Shown here in pieces: positions 1-8,816 of a stretch of 64,000 nt of DNA (positions are counted from its first letter, which is position 1; each line of letters begins with the position of its first letter). This stretch comes from CAVROT01 sp963722905 (lineage in GTDB: Bacteria; Pseudomonadota; Alphaproteobacteria; Rhodobacterales; Rhodobacteraceae): contig CAVROT010000006.1 of NCBI GenBank assembly GCA_963722905.1, positions 186,001 to 250,000 on the forward strand, read 5' to 3'. The notes under the pieces are model-generated. The model was not told the origin of the DNA, searched no databases, and saw only the letters and a program-made list of their open reading frames with translations. The translations under genes were made by a program, and so were the position numbers.

Positions 1-816
1 TTCGAGGGGCTGGAGGCGTCGCATGACACCGGCCCTCTGTCGGACGCGCCCCCCGGCGCCTTCGAGGTGACGCCGACCCGGCGGGCGTCCGAGAACGGCA
101 GCGATGCCGGCGGCGGGCTGATGAGCGTCATGCGCGGCGGCCGCGTGTTCGAGAAGGTCGGCGTCAACGTCTCGACCGTCCACGGCACGCTGGGTGCGCG
201 GGCGCAGGCGGCTATGGCGGCGCGCAAGGGCCTGCCCGGCATGGCCGAGGATCCGCGGTTCTGGGCGTCGGGCATCAGCCTCGTCGCGCATCTGCAAAAC
301 CCGCATGCGCCGGCCGTCCACATGAATACGAGGATGTTCTGGACGCCCCATGCCTGGTGGTTCGGCGGCGGTTCCGACCTCAACCCCTGCATCGAATACC
401 CCGAGGACACGGCCCATTTCCACGACACACAGCGCGCGCATCTCGACCCGCACGGGACCGACCTCTACCCCGCGCTGAAGGCCTGGGCCGACGAATACTT
501 CTTCATCCCGCATCGCGGCCGGGCGCGCGGGGTGGGCGGCATCTTCATGGACGACCGCTGCACCGGCGACTGGGACGCCGACTTCGCGCTGGTGCAGGGC
601 ATCGGCCGCGCGTTCCTGCCGGCCTTCGCGCCTTTGGTCGCGCGCAGGCGTACGCAGGACTGGAGCGATGCGGACCGCGACGCCCAGCTCGTCCACCGTG
701 GGCTTTATGCGGAATACAACCTCGTCTACGACCGCGGCACCAAGTTCGGGCTGGAGACGGGGCATGACGCGGACGCCGTGCTGATGAGCCTGCCGCCGCT
801 GGCAAAATGGCGGTAG
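1..816 (+). CDS. hemF: Aerobic coproporphyrinogen III oxidase HemF (5' end outside window)
   Basis: HemF oxidatively decarboxylates coproporphyrinogen III to protoporphyrinogen IX with O2 in cytosolic heme synthesis. The frame is open from base 1, so the N-terminus lies upstream; 271 residues are visible against about 300 in E. coli HemF. Family motifs are clear: GGRVFEKVGVN near the start, the WWFGGGSDLNP core, a RGVGGIFMDD block, and near the end AEYNLVYDRGTKFGLETG and MSLPPLAKW. The protein stops right after this last motif, about 20 residues earlier than E. coli HemF. I cannot tell whether this is normal for its group, but it matters because the DNA that follows is decayed. No neighbouring heme gene is adjacent; hemJ and hemW lie further along the window. 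Confidence 0.93.
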   Translation, partial: FEGLEASHDTGPLSDAPPGAFEVTPTRRASENGSDAGGGLMSVMRGGRVFEKVGVNVSTVHGTLGARAQAAMAARKGLPGMAEDPRFWASGISLVAHLQNPHAPAVHMNTRMFWTPHAWWFGGGSDLNPCIEYPEDTAHFHDTQRAHLDPHGTDLYPALKAWADEYFFIPHRGRARGVGGIFMDDRCTGDWDADFALVQGIGRAFLPAFAPLVARRRTQDWSDADRDAQLVHRGLYAEYNLVYDRGTKFGLETGHDADAVLMSLPPLAKWR

Positions 817-1345
817 GCAACCATCGCCGCTGACGGCCGGGGGATCGGGTTCTCTGTTTGCGCTCGCGACAGGCGGACGACGCCCGGATCGGCTCATACG
901 AGCATGCGGCTGGCCCCGTCGCCGATGGACGGCGGAAGGGGCCTGCCGCCGGGCGCACGCACAGGCCGCCCTGATGCCGCGCCGCGACATCCCGTTCCCG
1001 ACGAGGGACCCTGCCGATGCCCGGGGGAGGGTTATTGACGGCGGTGCAGGGGCGTGGACCCCGGACACGCGGATCGTGATCCCGCGACGGGCCGCTTTCG
1101 CCCTGCATCGTCTTGCTTCCAATTGAGACGGTCGAAGCCCCCTCCATCTCCAACGTGCATATGGGATCGAGATGTCGCGCGGCAAAACCGCTGTCTGCGC
1201 CGGTCCCGTCCCGTCGCTGCCAATTCGGTTCGGCGCGTCGATCCGCCACCCCGGTGCCGCTCCGGACATGTTTTCCGATGGATACTGGATTCACCGACGT
1301 CCCCCCGATCACTAAAAGGAGACGATCATCACGACTTTCGACACG
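817..1345. other. Non-coding or decayed stretch after hemF
   Basis: About 530 bases without a gene I can support. Short open frames exist on both strands, but they overlap one another and resemble no family I know. No tRNA or clear terminator was seen. A purine-rich ribosome-binding-like site, AAGGAGA, lies at about 1317-1323, just upstream of the recombinase remnant; the triplet spaced from it like a start codon reads ATC, so the original start may itself be mutated. Confidence 0.5.
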
Positions 1346-1671
1346 ATGGACCAAGCGGCCGGCACGCCGTTCGAACGGTTCACGGACATCTGGGTCAGGG
1401 GTCTGCACCCACGTTCGTCCGGTCGTTCCGGGATCCGGGACGCCACCGCGACGAACCTCTCGATCCGGGTGACGCCCAAGGGTGGCAAGACATTCGTTCT
1501 CGATGGCTGCGCCCCGGACGGCGAAAGGACGCGCCTGACATCGGGCGTTGTCCTGCCGCTACTCTCAAGATGGCATGTAATGCTTGCCCAGAGTGAGCTC
1601 AGGAGATCGCCGGAGGGATCGGTCCCCGCGATGTTCGCCGCGCAGCGAGAACGGGCGGGCGGAACGCATGA
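1346..1671 (+). pseudogene. Remnant of a tyrosine recombinase (phage/island integrase), N-terminal arm domain
   Basis: The translation from 1346 reads like the N-terminal DNA-binding domain of P4-type integrases: FTDIWVRGLHP, then DATATNLSIRVTPKGGKTFVL, then a charged strand ending RLT. At about 1539 one base appears to be missing: the expected next segment, IGRCPAATLKMA (family pattern IGRYPALSLADAR), continues in the next frame. That frame has an in-frame stop at 1594-1596, yet the following residues AQEIAGGIGPRDVRRAAR again fit the family (helix ending in GIDP), before another stop at 1669-1671. No catalytic domain (R...HxxR...Y) follows. This is a dead integrase fragment, evidence that a mobile element once sat beside hemF. 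The family assignment is by eye from the motif pattern. Confidence 0.6.
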
Positions 1672-2751
1672 AGGCGGAAGCGCGGGCCGCGATCGTTGAA
1701 CGTTTTCGCCGCGCTTCTCGATCTGCCGATCGGCCGGATCACCGTCGCGGACAGCATTCATTGCGCTCAGAACTACGATGCCAGGCGGCCAAAGGATGGA
1801 AGATCGACGGCGAACGCCGCGATCCTGCGGGCCATAAACCAACTGCGGCCTATCCCGAACCGGGTATCCGACAGGGCTCCTCTCACCAAGTTCAGCGATG
1901 ACCGCGAACCGGCCACAGGTTTTCGGATATCTCTGCAATTCACGATCCGTCCGCCGATGATTCGCCGATTTATGGCGAGCGGCGTTGAGGTGATCCCGGA
2001 TTTGCCGACGCTTTGCGCCTTGATCCTGAGGTCGGGAGGCCGACATGGGGACAGGCGTCTATGGCGACGGGTTGAACCCGGATGCGGAGCATCGGATCGC
2101 GGTGCGCGGGTATCCGGGCCGGGAAGTCGCGAAGCGTCTGTACGTCGGCGCGTACTCCGTTTGCGGGTGGCTGAGGCTCTGTAGGGCGTTTGCAGTCATC
2201 CCGCCCCTCGGAAACGCCAGTTCGTGGAAGATCCTCACCGCGGGTGCGGTGGCCGGAAACGGGGCCCTGCGCGAATCGAAATACCCCGGCCGCGCGATCC
2301 GGCGAAACCGGAGCGGATATCGCTACCGAAGCCGCGCCGGGACAAAACCTCCCGAAGTCATGCCGCGCATGACCCTGCCGGTCAGCGAATGCACCGCGTG
2401 GAAATGCCGGGCCTGCGCTTTGTGGCAAGGGACCTCGGCCGTCGGGTCGCGGACGTCCATGTCCGCATCGCCGTCACGAACGGCTGCACTGCCCGTGCCA
2501 TACCCGTCACAGACGTCGTGGCCCGGGTCCATCTGGGGACAGCGGTGGCATGGGCATCGACCGGTTTGCGCAACCGTGTCCGTTGGCGGCCTCGCGCCCG
2601 GCAAATGGATGTGCGCAATCTGGACTCAGGAGCCGGATCGATACATCCTCGGGCGGCGCCGCCGAATGCCAAGATCGACTGGCCGGGCTCCAGTTTCCTC
2701 TGGTGATTCGATCCGGGTCTCAATGTCGATATCGGACGGCATGGGATCGCG
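1672..2751. other. Decayed stretch, no supportable gene
   Basis: About 1.1 kb between the integrase remnant and the MFS gene. Codon use is irregular and the open frames (up to about 230 codons) overlap on both strands without recognisable domains. One plus-strand segment, about 2395-2570, reads VEMPGLRFVARDLGRR...VTNGCTARAIPVTDVVA and looks more protein-like than the rest, but I cannot place it in a family. I read the stretch as the eroded remains of the element that carried the integrase. Confidence 0.45.
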
Positions 2752-3993
2752 ATGACCTTCCCCGCCTTCATCCGCGCCAATGCACCCTTCCTGGCTGCAG
2801 GGGTGCTGCTGTCCTTCACCTCGTCCTACGGGCAGACGTTCTTCATCGCCATCTTCGCCGGTGAGATCCGGGGCGCGTTCGGGCTGTCGAACGGGGCGTG
2901 GGGCGGGATCTACACTCTGGGCACCACGGTGTCGGCGGTTGCGATGGTCTGGGCGGGGGCGCTGACCGACCGGTTCCGCGTGCGGGTTCTGGGGGGCTGG
3001 GTCGCGGTGCTGCTGGCGCTTGCCTGCGTGGCGATGGCGGCGGTGCCCGTTTGGTGGGCACTGGTGCCCGTCATCGTGGCGCTGCGGCTTCTCGGGCAGG
3101 GGATGATGAGCCACCTCAGCGTCGTCGCCATGGCGCGGTGGTTCGTGGCCACCCGCGGGCGGGCGCTGTCGGTATCGTCGATGGGATTCGCGCTGGGTCA
3201 GGCGGTGCTGCCGGTGCTGTTCGTGGCGCTGATGGGGTCGTTCGGGTGGCGGGCGCTGTGGCTGCTGGCCGCGGTGCTGTCGCTCGCCGCGGCGCCGGTG
3301 CTGATGCGGCTTCTCGCGGCCGAGCGGACGCCGCAATCGGTCGCCCAGACCACGCAGTCCGAAGGCATGGACGGGCGGCACTGGCGGCGGGCCGAGGTGC
3401 TGCGCCACTGGCTCTTCTGGGCGATGGTCCCGGCGCTTCTGGGGCCGCCGGCGTGGGGCACCGCGCTGTTCTTCCACCAGGTGCACCTGACCGAGGTGAA
3501 GGGCTGGCCGCTGGCGGGCTACGTGGCGCTGCTGCCGCTCTACACCGCCACGTCCGTCGCCGCGACCTTCGCCACGGGGGCGGCCATCGACCGGTTCGGC
3601 ACGGCCCGGCTGATGCCGCTCTACCTGATTCCCTTCGGCGTGGCCTTCGCACTGATGTGGGAGGCGCAGTCGCTGTGGGGCGCGGCGGCCGCACTGGCCG
3701 TCTTCGGCATCGCCACCGGTGCGCAATCGACGCTGCCGTCGGCGTTCTGGGCCGAGTTCTACGGAACGCGGCATCTTGGCGCGATCAAGGCGATGGCGGC
3801 GGCTGTGATGGTCTTCGGCAGCGCGATCGGGCCGGGCATCACCGGATGGGCGATCGACCTTGGCGTGGATTTCCCCCGCCAGATGATCGCCATTGCCGCC
3901 TATTACGCCATCACCTGCGCCGTCGTCGGCGCGGCCATCCTGCGCGCGCGTCGGGGCCTACCGGCGCGTGAGGTAGACGTAACAGGCGCCTGA
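2752..3993 (+). CDS. Major facilitator superfamily transporter
   Basis: A 413-residue inner-membrane carrier with about 12 hydrophobic segments. The loop between helices 2 and 3 has the MFS signature as GALTDRFRVRVLGG, and the symmetrical loop in the second half reads GAAIDRFGTARLMPL, so both six-helix bundles are complete. A soluble loop near residues 185-215 separates the halves. The overall look resembles monocarboxylate/oxalate-type MFS members, but the substrate cannot be read from sequence. The ATG at 2752 starts just before the first helix. The gene converges with smr and their 3' ends overlap by 36 bp. Confidence 0.85.
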   Translation: MTFPAFIRANAPFLAAGVLLSFTSSYGQTFFIAIFAGEIRGAFGLSNGAWGGIYTLGTTVSAVAMVWAGALTDRFRVRVLGGWVAVLLALACVAMAAVPVWWALVPVIVALRLLGQGMMSHLSVVAMARWFVATRGRALSVSSMGFALGQAVLPVLFVALMGSFGWRALWLLAAVLSLAAAPVLMRLLAAERTPQSVAQTTQSEGMDGRHWRRAEVLRHWLFWAMVPALLGPPAWGTALFFHQVHLTEVKGWPLAGYVALLPLYTATSVAATFATGAAIDRFGTARLMPLYLIPFGVAFALMWEAQSLWGAAAALAVFGIATGAQSTLPSAFWAEFYGTRHLGAIKAMAAAVMVFGSAIGPGITGWAIDLGVDFPRQMIAIAAYYAITCAVVGAAILRARRGLPAREVDVTGA

Positions 3994-4545
3994 GCCGCCA
4001 TGCGCGCGGTGCGCCTCTGCCACCTGGAGGACGGCCGGGCGCAGGACAGGCGACTGGAGCCAGGCCGGAACCTGATGGCGAAGGATGCCCTGCCGCGTCG
4101 GCATGGGGCCGTCGTCCCCCCGGCCCCTGCCCTTGCCGGTGATCACGAGCACCAGCCGCCGTCCACGGGCGTGCGACGCGAGGATGAAGGCGGTCAGCGC
4201 GGGATGCGCCTGGGCCAGGGTCATGCCGTGCAGGTCGATGCGTCCCTCCACCGGCAACTTGCCGCGGGTCATCCGGCGGTGCGCCTTGGCATCCATGCGC
4301 AGCGGCGGTGTTGGCGGGCGATCCGGCGACGGCATCGGGGGGATGGGCCGGGCGACGCGCGATCCGGGGGCGAGGCCCGAGAGGTCCGGCAGGTCCCGTG
4401 CCGGCGGCGACGACGACCGGGGCGGTGCCTTCGGGACGGTGGCGGGCGCCCGTTCACGGTGCATCGGCCGCGCCGTATGCGCGACGCGGCGCCACAGTTC
4501 GGCCTCGTCCGGACTGAGACCGCGCGGGGGCCGTCGGCGCGACAT
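3958..4545 (-). CDS. Smr-domain protein
   Basis: A 195-residue protein with a proline/arginine-rich N-terminal half and a C-terminal Smr domain, a DNA- or RNA-cleaving fold first seen in MutS2. The domain motifs are visible: LPVEGRIDLHGMTLAQA (the LDLHG element), LVLVITGKGRG, and the terminal HGGSGACYVYL. The start at 4545 (MSRRRPPRG) lies 4 bp after the mltA stop, consistent with cotranscription; a longer upstream frame exists but would run back through mltA. It is third in the minus-strand run Tim44-like - mltA - smr. Its 3' end overlaps the MFS gene tail to tail. Confidence 0.85.
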   Translation of the reverse strand: MSRRRPPRGLSPDEAELWRRVAHTARPMHRERAPATVPKAPPRSSSPPARDLPDLSGLAPGSRVARPIPPMPSPDRPPTPPLRMDAKAHRRMTRGKLPVEGRIDLHGMTLAQAHPALTAFILASHARGRRLVLVITGKGRGRGDDGPMPTRQGILRHQVPAWLQSPVLRPAVLQVAEAHRAHGGSGACYVYLTRR

Positions 4546-4549
4546 CGTG

Positions 4550-5476
4550 CTAGTGCCGCGGGACGAGGACGGTGATGCGACCGCCGCGGCGCAGGTTGCC
4601 CGCCGTCCGGCCGGCAACGTCTCCGGTCCCGACGAAAAGGTCCGCGCGGCCCGCGCCCGTGATCGCCGAGCCGACATCCTGCGCCACGGTCAGCCGGGGC
4701 GCCATGCCGTCGACCTCGACCCAGACGGGCGCGCCCAGCGGCACGTGCGCCGGATCGACAGCGATGGAGCGCATCGGCGTCAGCGGCACGCCCATCGCGC
4801 CGACCGGGCCGTCGCCGGCGGCAAGACCCGCGACCTCTCGGAAGAAGACGTAGGAGGGGTTGCGACGCAGAAGGGCGACGCCCTCTTCACCGTTCAGGGC
4901 GACCCATTCGCGCAGGACGTCCGCCGACATCCCGCCCTCGGGCACGGCGCCGCGCCGTATCAGTTCGGCCCCGACGGACCGGTAGGGATGGCCGTTCTTC
5001 GCCGCGAAACCGATACGCATCGACGCACCGTCGGGCAGGCGCAACCGGCCCGATCCCTGGACATGCAGCATGAAGGCGTCGAAGGGATCGGCCAGCCACG
5101 CAAGCTCCAGCCCGCGTCCGTCGAGGGCGCCGGCGTCGATCCGCTTTCGGGTCAGGGCGGGATCGCCTGACACAAGTCCGGGAGGCGGTCCGTAGAGCGG
5201 GTGCGGATACCTGTCGGAGCGGTCGCGCGCGCCGATGAATTCGGGTTCATAGTAGCCGGTGAAGAATGCGGGCGCCACGACCGGTGCGGTGCGGAACGCT
5301 GCCTCGAACGCCCGGCGCGCGGGCATCCCGCGGGTCACCTGTGCCGCCGCCGACCATTCGGACGGCAAGGCGTCGGCGCTGCGCAGGAAAGCCGACACCG
5401 CCGCATCGTGATCGTCGTCTGCCCATCCGCGCAAGCCACGCATGCCCAAGCCGGCGGAAACCGTCGCGACAGTCAC
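4550..5476 (-). CDS. mltA: Membrane-bound lytic murein transglycosylase A-like (MltA/3D domain)
   Basis: MltA cleaves peptidoglycan glycan strands to 1,6-anhydro products in the periplasm. The 308-residue frame has the MltA core (FFTGYYEPEFIGARD, FDAFMLHVQGSGRL, GFAAKNGHPY) and a C-terminal 3D domain whose acidic residues are seen in VAQDVGSAITG and GRADLFVGTG. I chose the GTG at 5476 because a GAGTGAGGA-type ribosome site precedes it and the upstream gene stops at 5484, giving a 7-bp gap. With this start only about 15 residues precede the conserved GWADDDH region, and no signal peptide or lipobox is visible; an alternative start inside the Tim44-like gene would not supply one either. Either export is unusual or the N-terminus is truncated. 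Confidence 0.88.
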   Translation of the reverse strand: MTVATVSAGLGMRGLRGWADDDHDAAVSAFLRSADALPSEWSAAAQVTRGMPARRAFEAAFRTAPVVAPAFFTGYYEPEFIGARDRSDRYPHPLYGPPPGLVSGDPALTRKRIDAGALDGRGLELAWLADPFDAFMLHVQGSGRLRLPDGASMRIGFAAKNGHPYRSVGAELIRRGAVPEGGMSADVLREWVALNGEEGVALLRRNPSYVFFREVAGLAAGDGPVGAMGVPLTPMRSIAVDPAHVPLGAPVWVEVDGMAPRLTVAQDVGSAITGAGRADLFVGTGDVAGRTAGNLRRGGRITVLVPRH

Positions 5477-5483
5477 GGGGTCC

Positions 5484-6152
5484 TCACTCGCCGGTGGCGA
5501 CGAGCGTCCAGTTCGGATCGTCGGACCCCATGTTCCGAGCGAAGGTCCAGACGTCGCGCTGGCGCCGGATCTCGTTCGGATCGCCTTCGACCACGTCACC
5601 GGCCTCGTTGCGGACCACCGACGTCAGTTCGCCCTGATAGCGCACGGTGAGCTGGGCCAGCTGTTCGTCGCGGTCGAAGGTCGCGGCCTTGAGCGTCGTC
5701 TCGCGGACCCCGAGGATTTCGGCCTCGATGCTGAGGCCCCGTGCCTTGCGGTCCGAGATGACCTCGTCGAATGTCGCCTGCACCTCGGTGGCGAGGAACC
5801 CGCGCACGCCGTCGATGTCGCCCTTCTCGAACGCCATCAGGATCATCTCGTATGCCTGCCGCGATCCTTCCAGGAACTCGCGTACGTTGAACCCGGGCTC
5901 GGCCATCTTCATCGCCGCCAGCGCCTTGGCGTCGTCGCTGCCGTCGGGAACGTGGTCGGTGATGTCGCGGTCGGGCCCGCCCTCGATCACCTCGAAATCG
6001 CGACGGACGCCGCGCCTGCTGCCGGCCTTGGCCGGACCCTCGACCGGCGGCTTCTCGAACCCGGTGCGCGTGCCCAGGACGTTGCGCAGGCGCAGGATGA
6101 GAAAGACGGCAATGCCGGCGAGGACAAGAAGCTGGATCACGGGGGAATTCAT
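5484..6152 (-). CDS. Tim44/TimA-family membrane-associated protein
   Basis: A 222-residue protein with one N-terminal transmembrane helix (VIQLLVLAGIAVFLILRL), a charged linker, and a C-terminal Tim44-like domain (about residues 75-222: FLEGSRQAYEMILMAFEKGD, then the b-sheet ending in DVWTFARNMGSDDPNWTLVAT). In mitochondria Tim44 tethers Hsp70 to the import channel; in bacteria the role is uncertain, probably membrane-protein assembly or quality control. The ATG at 6152 is chosen because it sits right before the helix and has an AGGT-type site upstream. First gene of the run leading into mltA and smr, divergent from fxsA. Confidence 0.85.
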   Translation of the reverse strand: MNSPVIQLLVLAGIAVFLILRLRNVLGTRTGFEKPPVEGPAKAGSRRGVRRDFEVIEGGPDRDITDHVPDGSDDAKALAAMKMAEPGFNVREFLEGSRQAYEMILMAFEKGDIDGVRGFLATEVQATFDEVISDRKARGLSIEAEILGVRETTLKAATFDRDEQLAQLTVRYQGELTSVVRNEAGDVVEGDPNEIRRQRDVWTFARNMGSDDPNWTLVATGE

Positions 6153-6391
6153 CTGGACCTCGAAGGGACGTCGGGGTTCGGTATTCAGGTCGCCCGCGGG
6201 GGCGGCCCATGGCATCGGTTCCGGCGGCCCCGTCACCCCCGCGGGGATGGTTTCGGCTCGCGTGACCCCCTATGTAGGTTCGGCATGGGGCCGAGTCCAC
6301 CGGGACGGGCCCGCCATCGCGTCCGTCCGGTCGACATGCGGGCCGCAGGACCGGACGGGCGCGGCGACGACGACAATCTGAGGACCCTATC
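6153..6391. promoter_or_regulatory. Divergent intergenic region between Tim44-like gene and fxsA
   Basis: 239 bases separate the two divergently read starts, so at least two promoters should lie here. I see no -35/-10 pair good enough to mark. Confidence 0.4.
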
Positions 6392-6895
6392 ATGTGGCTG
6401 CTCGTCCCCTTCATCCTCGTGCCCCTGATCGAGATCGCGCTCTTCATCCAGGTCGGGGGGGCCATCGGGCTGTGGCCGACGCTGGCCATCGTGCTGGGAA
6501 CGGCAATTCTGGGCAGCTGGCTGGTGCGCAATCAGGGTGCGTTGGCGATCGCGCAGATCAAGGGTGCGATGAACCGGCTGTCCGACCCGACCGAGCCGCT
6601 GGCCCACGGTGCCATGATCGTGTTCGCCGGGATGCTGCTGCTGACGCCCGGATTCTTCACCGACGCCTGCGGCTTCGCGCTGCTGATCCCGGGGATCCGG
6701 GCGGCAGCCTACCGCCGTATCGCCAGCCGGATGCGCGCGCGCCAGATGCACGCCTCCGTGCGTACGGAGCGAGGTCCGCAACCCCACCGGCCTGCCGGCG
6801 GCGACGTGATCGACGGCGATTACATCGACATGGATGCGGCGCCACGGCAAGGAGGGTCCACGCGCGACGGCCCGTCGGGATGGACGCGGCATTGA
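6392..6895 (+). CDS. fxsA: FxsA family cytoplasmic-membrane protein
   Basis: A 167-residue small membrane protein. FxsA of E. coli lessens F-plasmid exclusion of phage T7; the general role is unknown. The N-terminus has the family pattern (VPLIEIALFIQVGGAIGLWPT), a second helix (AIVLGTAILGSWLV), then GMLLLTPGFFTDACGFALLIP, and a basic soluble tail. ATG at 6392 begins one residue before the first helix. It precedes secB by 85 bp on the same strand, a pairing common in related genomes, though the gap leaves room for a separate secB promoter. Confidence 0.85.
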   Translation: MWLLVPFILVPLIEIALFIQVGGAIGLWPTLAIVLGTAILGSWLVRNQGALAIAQIKGAMNRLSDPTEPLAHGAMIVFAGMLLLTPGFFTDACGFALLIPGIRAAAYRRIASRMRARQMHASVRTERGPQPHRPAGGDVIDGDYIDMDAAPRQGGSTRDGPSGWTRH

Positions 6896-6980
6896 CGACA
6901 ATGCCTGCCATCGCATGGATTGAGAATTGCGATCCCCTCTGCTAACCAGCCGGCCGAACCCAGAACCCAGGAAGTCCCAC

Positions 6981-7538
6981 ATGGCCGACGACGACACCGA
7001 CAGCACGGCATCCGTCCCGAACGGCGAGGCCGCCATGACCAACGGCGAGGCCGGCACCGCCGACGCGACCACGCCGGCGCAGCCGAACCTTCGGGTCATG
7101 GGCCAATTCATCCGCGACCTGTCGTTCGAGAACATCGTCTCGCGCGGAGGGCTGAGCGGCGAGGTTACGCCGGACATCCAGGTGCAGGTCAGCCTCGACG
7201 CAAAGAAGCGCACGCAGGAGAACCAGTACGAAGTCACCGCCAAGTACTCGATCACCTCCAAGAACAAGAATGGCGAAGGCACGCTGTTCCTGCTGGAGCT
7301 GGAATACGGCGGCATCTTCCTGGTCGAGAACGTCCCGTCCGAGCAGCTGCATCCGTTCCTGCTGATCGAATGCCCGCGCATGATGTTCCCCTTCGTGCGG
7401 CGCATCGTCAGCGACATCACCCATGATGGCGGATTCCCCCCGCTGAACATGGATACGATCGATTTCGTCGCCCTCTACCGACAGGGCCTCGCGCAGCGGC
7501 AGGCCCAGAAGGCTGCGGAGGCACAGCCAACCAACTAA
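6981..7538 (+). CDS. secB: Protein-export chaperone SecB
   Basis: SecB holds preproteins unfolded in the cytosol and passes them to SecA. The 185-residue frame has an acidic, low-complexity N-terminal extension of about 30 residues and then the core: FIRDLSFENIVSRGG, YEVTAKYSI, LELEYGGIFLVENVP, and LIECPRMMFPFVRRIVSDIT, with a glutamine-rich C-terminal tail. The ATG at 6981 has an AGGAAG site upstream; a longer in-frame start at 6927 lacks one. The stop overlaps the 3' end of dnaQ by 4 bp (convergent). Confidence 0.95.
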   Translation: MADDDTDSTASVPNGEAAMTNGEAGTADATTPAQPNLRVMGQFIRDLSFENIVSRGGLSGEVTPDIQVQVSLDAKKRTQENQYEVTAKYSITSKNKNGEGTLFLLELEYGGIFLVENVPSEQLHPFLLIECPRMMFPFVRRIVSDITHDGGFPPLNMDTIDFVALYRQGLAQRQAQKAAEAQPTN

Positions 7539-8221
7539 GGGCCGCCCCACAAGGTCTCGTCGCCCATTGCCGCCACCATGGCGGCATGGGCGTCCTTCTC
7601 CTGCGGCGTGATGGCGGGCGCCAGGGGTTTTGGACGTCGGCCGGGCTGCCACGGCGCGTCCGCCGCATGTCCGGCAGCGTCCGGACCTGCCGACAGGCCG
7701 AAATCGGGCTGCCGCCCGCCGATCAGTTCCAGATAGACCTCGGCCAGAATCTCGGCGTCCAGCAGGGCGCCGTGCAGGGTACGGGCCGAGTTGTCGATCC
7801 CGAACCGTCGGCACAACGCGTCCAGCGACGCCGGAGACCCCGGAAACCGGCGCCGGGCGATGGCCAGCGTGTCGACCGCGCGTCCCGGCGCCAGTTGCGG
7901 CGCATTCATCCAGCCAAGTTCGGCGTTGAGAAACTTCATGTCGAAGGCGGCGTTGTGGATGACCAGCGGCGCATCGCCCGCAAAATCCAGGAACGCCTGC
8001 CCGACCTCCGCGAAGAGCGGCTTGTCGGCGAGGAACGCGTCGTCGAGACCGTGCACCTCGAACGCGCCCTCCGGCATGGCGCGCTGCGGGTCGATGTACT
8101 GGTGGTAGACACGCCCGGTGGGGACGTGGCCCATCAGCTCGACCGCGCCGATCTCGACGATGCGGTCGCCGGTCTCGGGCTCGAATCCCGTCGTTTCGGT
8201 GTCGAGGCAGATCTCACGCAT
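7535..8221 (-). CDS. dnaQ: DNA polymerase III epsilon subunit (3'-5' proofreading exonuclease)
   Basis: DnaQ is the editing exonuclease of the replicative polymerase. The 228-residue frame carries the DEDDh motifs: CLDTETTGFEP (Exo I), HNAAFDMKFLNAEL (Exo II), and ARTLHGALLDAEILAEVY (Exo III with His and Asp). The C-terminal tail that binds the alpha subunit is short and divergent, as is usual. The start MREICLDTET at 8221 overlaps the end of coaE by 8 bp, implying translational coupling in the run maf-aroE-coaE-dnaQ. Confidence 0.94.
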   Translation of the reverse strand: MREICLDTETTGFEPETGDRIVEIGAVELMGHVPTGRVYHQYIDPQRAMPEGAFEVHGLDDAFLADKPLFAEVGQAFLDFAGDAPLVIHNAAFDMKFLNAELGWMNAPQLAPGRAVDTLAIARRRFPGSPASLDALCRRFGIDNSARTLHGALLDAEILAEVYLELIGGRQPDFGLSAGPDAAGHAADAPWQPGRRPKPLAPAITPQEKDAHAAMVAAMGDETLWGGP

Positions 8222-8816
8222 CGGCCGCTTCCTTCTCCAGTTCCGCCACGATGGCGGCGACGGCGGCACGGGCCCCCTCCATCGTGGTCGTGACGATTAC
8301 GTGATCTGCCCGGATCCGTTTTTCGGCGTCGGGCATCTGCCGGGCCAGGGTGGCGTTCAGCCGGTCGAGCGTCATGCCCGGCCGGGTCAGCACGCGGGCG
8401 CGTTGCACCTCCGGCGGTGCCGAGACGACGACCGTGCGATCCATCTGTGCGTCGAGACCGGTCTCGAACAGCAAAGGTATGTCGAAGATGGCCATGTCGC
8501 CCTCTGTGCGCGCAATGAATGCGTCACGATCCGCTGCCACGAGGGGGTGCACGGCGGCCTCCAGACGCGCCAGTGCCCGCGGATCCGCCGCGATCCATGC
8601 GGCGAGGATCGTCCTGTCGACCGCGCCGGCCCTGACCGCTGGCGGGTGCAGTTCGGCGACAGCGTCCACGCCCGCGCCATCCTTGGCATAGAGCCGGTGA
8701 ACCGCCGCGTCCGCGTCCCAGACCGGCAGCCCCAGATCGGCGAACATCGCCGCCGTGGTCGACTTGCCCATCCCGATGGAACCCGTCAGGCCCACGCGCA
8801 ATAGGGTCCGCGTCAC
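8214..8816 (-). CDS. coaE: Dephospho-CoA kinase
   Basis: CoaE phosphorylates dephospho-CoA at the ribose 3'-OH, the last step of coenzyme A synthesis. The 200-residue protein has the P-loop GLTGSIGMGKST, the substrate-binding DADAAVHRLY, and the lid/core pattern AIFDIPLLFETGLD. It overlaps aroE by 4 bp (ATGA) upstream and dnaQ by 8 bp downstream, so the three are very probably one transcript. Confidence 0.95.
   Translation of the reverse strand: MTRTLLRVGLTGSIGMGKSTTAAMFADLGLPVWDADAAVHRLYAKDGAGVDAVAELHPPAVRAGAVDRTILAAWIAADPRALARLEAAVHPLVAADRDAFIARTEGDMAIFDIPLLFETGLDAQMDRTVVVSAPPEVQRARVLTRPGMTLDRLNATLARQMPDAEKRIRADHVIVTTTMEGARAAVAAIVAELEKEAADA

Noticed and set aside
1054..2184. Several overlapping open frames (100-180 codons) in the hemF-MFS interval considered as hypothetical genes.
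   Set aside because: They overlap on both strands, have no ribosome-binding sites, and part of the region matches a frameshifted integrase instead.
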